Below, in pieces: positions 5,917 through 6,588 of a stretch of 6,588 nt of DNA. Under the pieces are notes generated by a model. The model made no database searches and was not told the origin of the DNA. It worked only from the letters and a program-made list of their open reading frames with translations. Origin of the DNA: Bacteroidia bacterium. Its GTDB lineage: Bacteria > Bacteroidota > Bacteroidia > Flavobacteriales > Flavobacteriaceae. The translations under genes were made by a program, and so were the position numbers. The DNA lies in contig JAUIAA010000119.1 in the NCBI GenBank assembly GCA_030425715.1, forward strand, positions 1-6,588. The letters are read 5' to 3'. How positions within the stretch are numbered: the first letter of the stretch is position 1; each line of letters opens with the position of its first letter.

Positions 5917-6588
5917 TTAAATACTATTGTTAGCTATTTCAGCTAAATATTGATACCCAAAAGCTGCCATGATGGCCATAGCAAAACTCAATAAAGTACC
6001 AATCAAAATATATTCTGTTAAGTTTCTATCTTTTGATTTTGACAAATCTCCAAATCGAAATACGGATTTTGCTGCTAGTAAAAAACCTATTCCTTCCCAA
6101 TAATTAATTAAAATAAAGAAAAAAACAAATAATCTTTCTAACATTCCAATATACTTACCTGCTTCATTAGGAGTATCTGCTTTGATTTTCCATTTAGATA
6201 GTAATAGTTTAATTACCAGAGAAATAACATGGGTAACTATTAAAATAAAGGTAATTAAAAGTAAAGATTTTGTTTGGTATATAAATGCAAAATCTATAGT
6301 GTAAAAACAATAGTAGCGAACTACTGCAAAAATTACAGAAAGGTGCAATATCTGATCTATAAAAAATAAAAAACGAGCATTTTTCTTATTCTCCAATTGC
6401 GATTTTAACAAATCAATACTATAATGTGAAATTAACACGATTAAAATTCCTTTCCAATAGGTTAAATCAAATTGTAGGGTACACAATAAAGCTAAGGCAT
6501 GAACCAAAATATGCCAATATAAATATTTTGATTTATAGGTGTACTTTTTCTTGTGTTTGACCCATTGATTTGGTTGTAACAAAAAATC
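5917..6588 (-). CDS. DUF3307 family membrane protein (N-terminus outside window)
   Basis: The - strand frame ends with TAA at 5917-5919 and is still open at the window edge. A TTG at 6580-6582 could be read as a start, giving 221 residues, but the two codons before it read Asp-Phe and produce Asp-Phe-Leu-Leu-Gln-Pro-Asn-Gln-Trp, the N-terminal signature of DUF3307 proteins. About 10-20 residues are therefore probably missing. Numbering from that TTG, conserved polar residues include His24, His28, His53, Asp57 and Asp76-Gln77 with His80. Hydrophobic segments lie near 21-38, 43-58, 74-91, 103-128, 148-171 and 191-212. The C-terminal half, with Gly145-Met-Leu-Glu-Arg, Ala171-Lys-Ser-Val-Phe-Arg-Phe-Gly and Glu190-Tyr-Ile-Leu-Ile-Gly-Thr-Leu-Leu-Ser, is the usual extension in Bacteroidota members. 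The function of the family is unknown. From memory it often follows a SatD-family gene, which would lie just beyond the right edge. Confidence 0.85.
   Translation of the reverse strand, partial: DFLLQPNQWVKHKKKYTYKSKYLYWHILVHALALLCTLQFDLTYWKGILIVLISHYSIDLLKSQLENKKNARFLFFIDQILHLSVIFAVVRYYCFYTIDFAFIYQTKSLLLITFILIVTHVISLVIKLLLSKWKIKADTPNEAGKYIGMLERLFVFFFILINYWEGIGFLLAAKSVFRFGDLSKSKDRNLTEYILIGTLLSFAMAIMAAFGYQYLAEIANNSI

Noticed and set aside
5892..5928. Inverted repeat ATAGTA / TACTAT between the convergent GNAT and DUF3307 genes
   Set aside because: A 6-bp AT-rich stem with a loop of over 20 bases and no good T-run is too weak to call a terminator.

Overview
The window looks like chromosomal DNA of a member of the Bacteroidota, most likely Flavobacteriaceae. 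The base composition is clearly AT-rich. Start codons lack good Shine-Dalgarno sequences. The outer-membrane receptor has a carboxypeptidase-D-like N-terminal extension, the formimidoyltransferase is fused to a cyclodeaminase, and an exact match to the Bacteroidota -7 promoter element (TAnnTTTG) lies before that gene. The assignment is inferred from these traits; there is no rRNA or marker gene to confirm it.

Layout. Positions 1-149 hold the 3' end of an unrecognised gene. Three + strand genes follow closely: a TerC/YgdQ-type membrane protein (164-946), a small secreted His/Cys protein starting at a non-ATG codon (954-1283), and a 759-residue TonB-dependent receptor (1322-3601) carrying a 27-residue stretch made almost only of His and Glu. 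Gaps of 14, 7 and 38 bases suggest one transcription unit. The likely theme is transition-metal handling: TerC proteins are linked to manganese export, and the small protein and receptor both carry clustered metal ligands. The receptor resembles zinc receptors of the ZnuD type in general design.

A 77-base gap with a promoter-like motif leads to a bifunctional glutamate formimidoyltransferase/formimidoyl-THF cyclodeaminase (3679-5373), the last part of histidine degradation feeding one-carbon units into folate. No other hut gene is visible. A clear rho-independent terminator follows (5382-5427), and only 4 bases later a GNAT acetyltransferase starts (5432-5896).

The right end is a convergent - strand gene (5917 to the window edge) for a DUF3307 membrane protein. 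Its reading frame is still open at the edge and carries the family's Asp-Phe-Leu-Leu-Gln-Pro motif, so its true start lies outside the window.

No tRNA, rRNA, CRISPR array, insertion sequence or phage gene was seen. No stretch longer than about 80 bases lacks a gene. Most of the window is ordinary core-genome content; the part most worth a closer look is the putative metal cluster at 164-3601.
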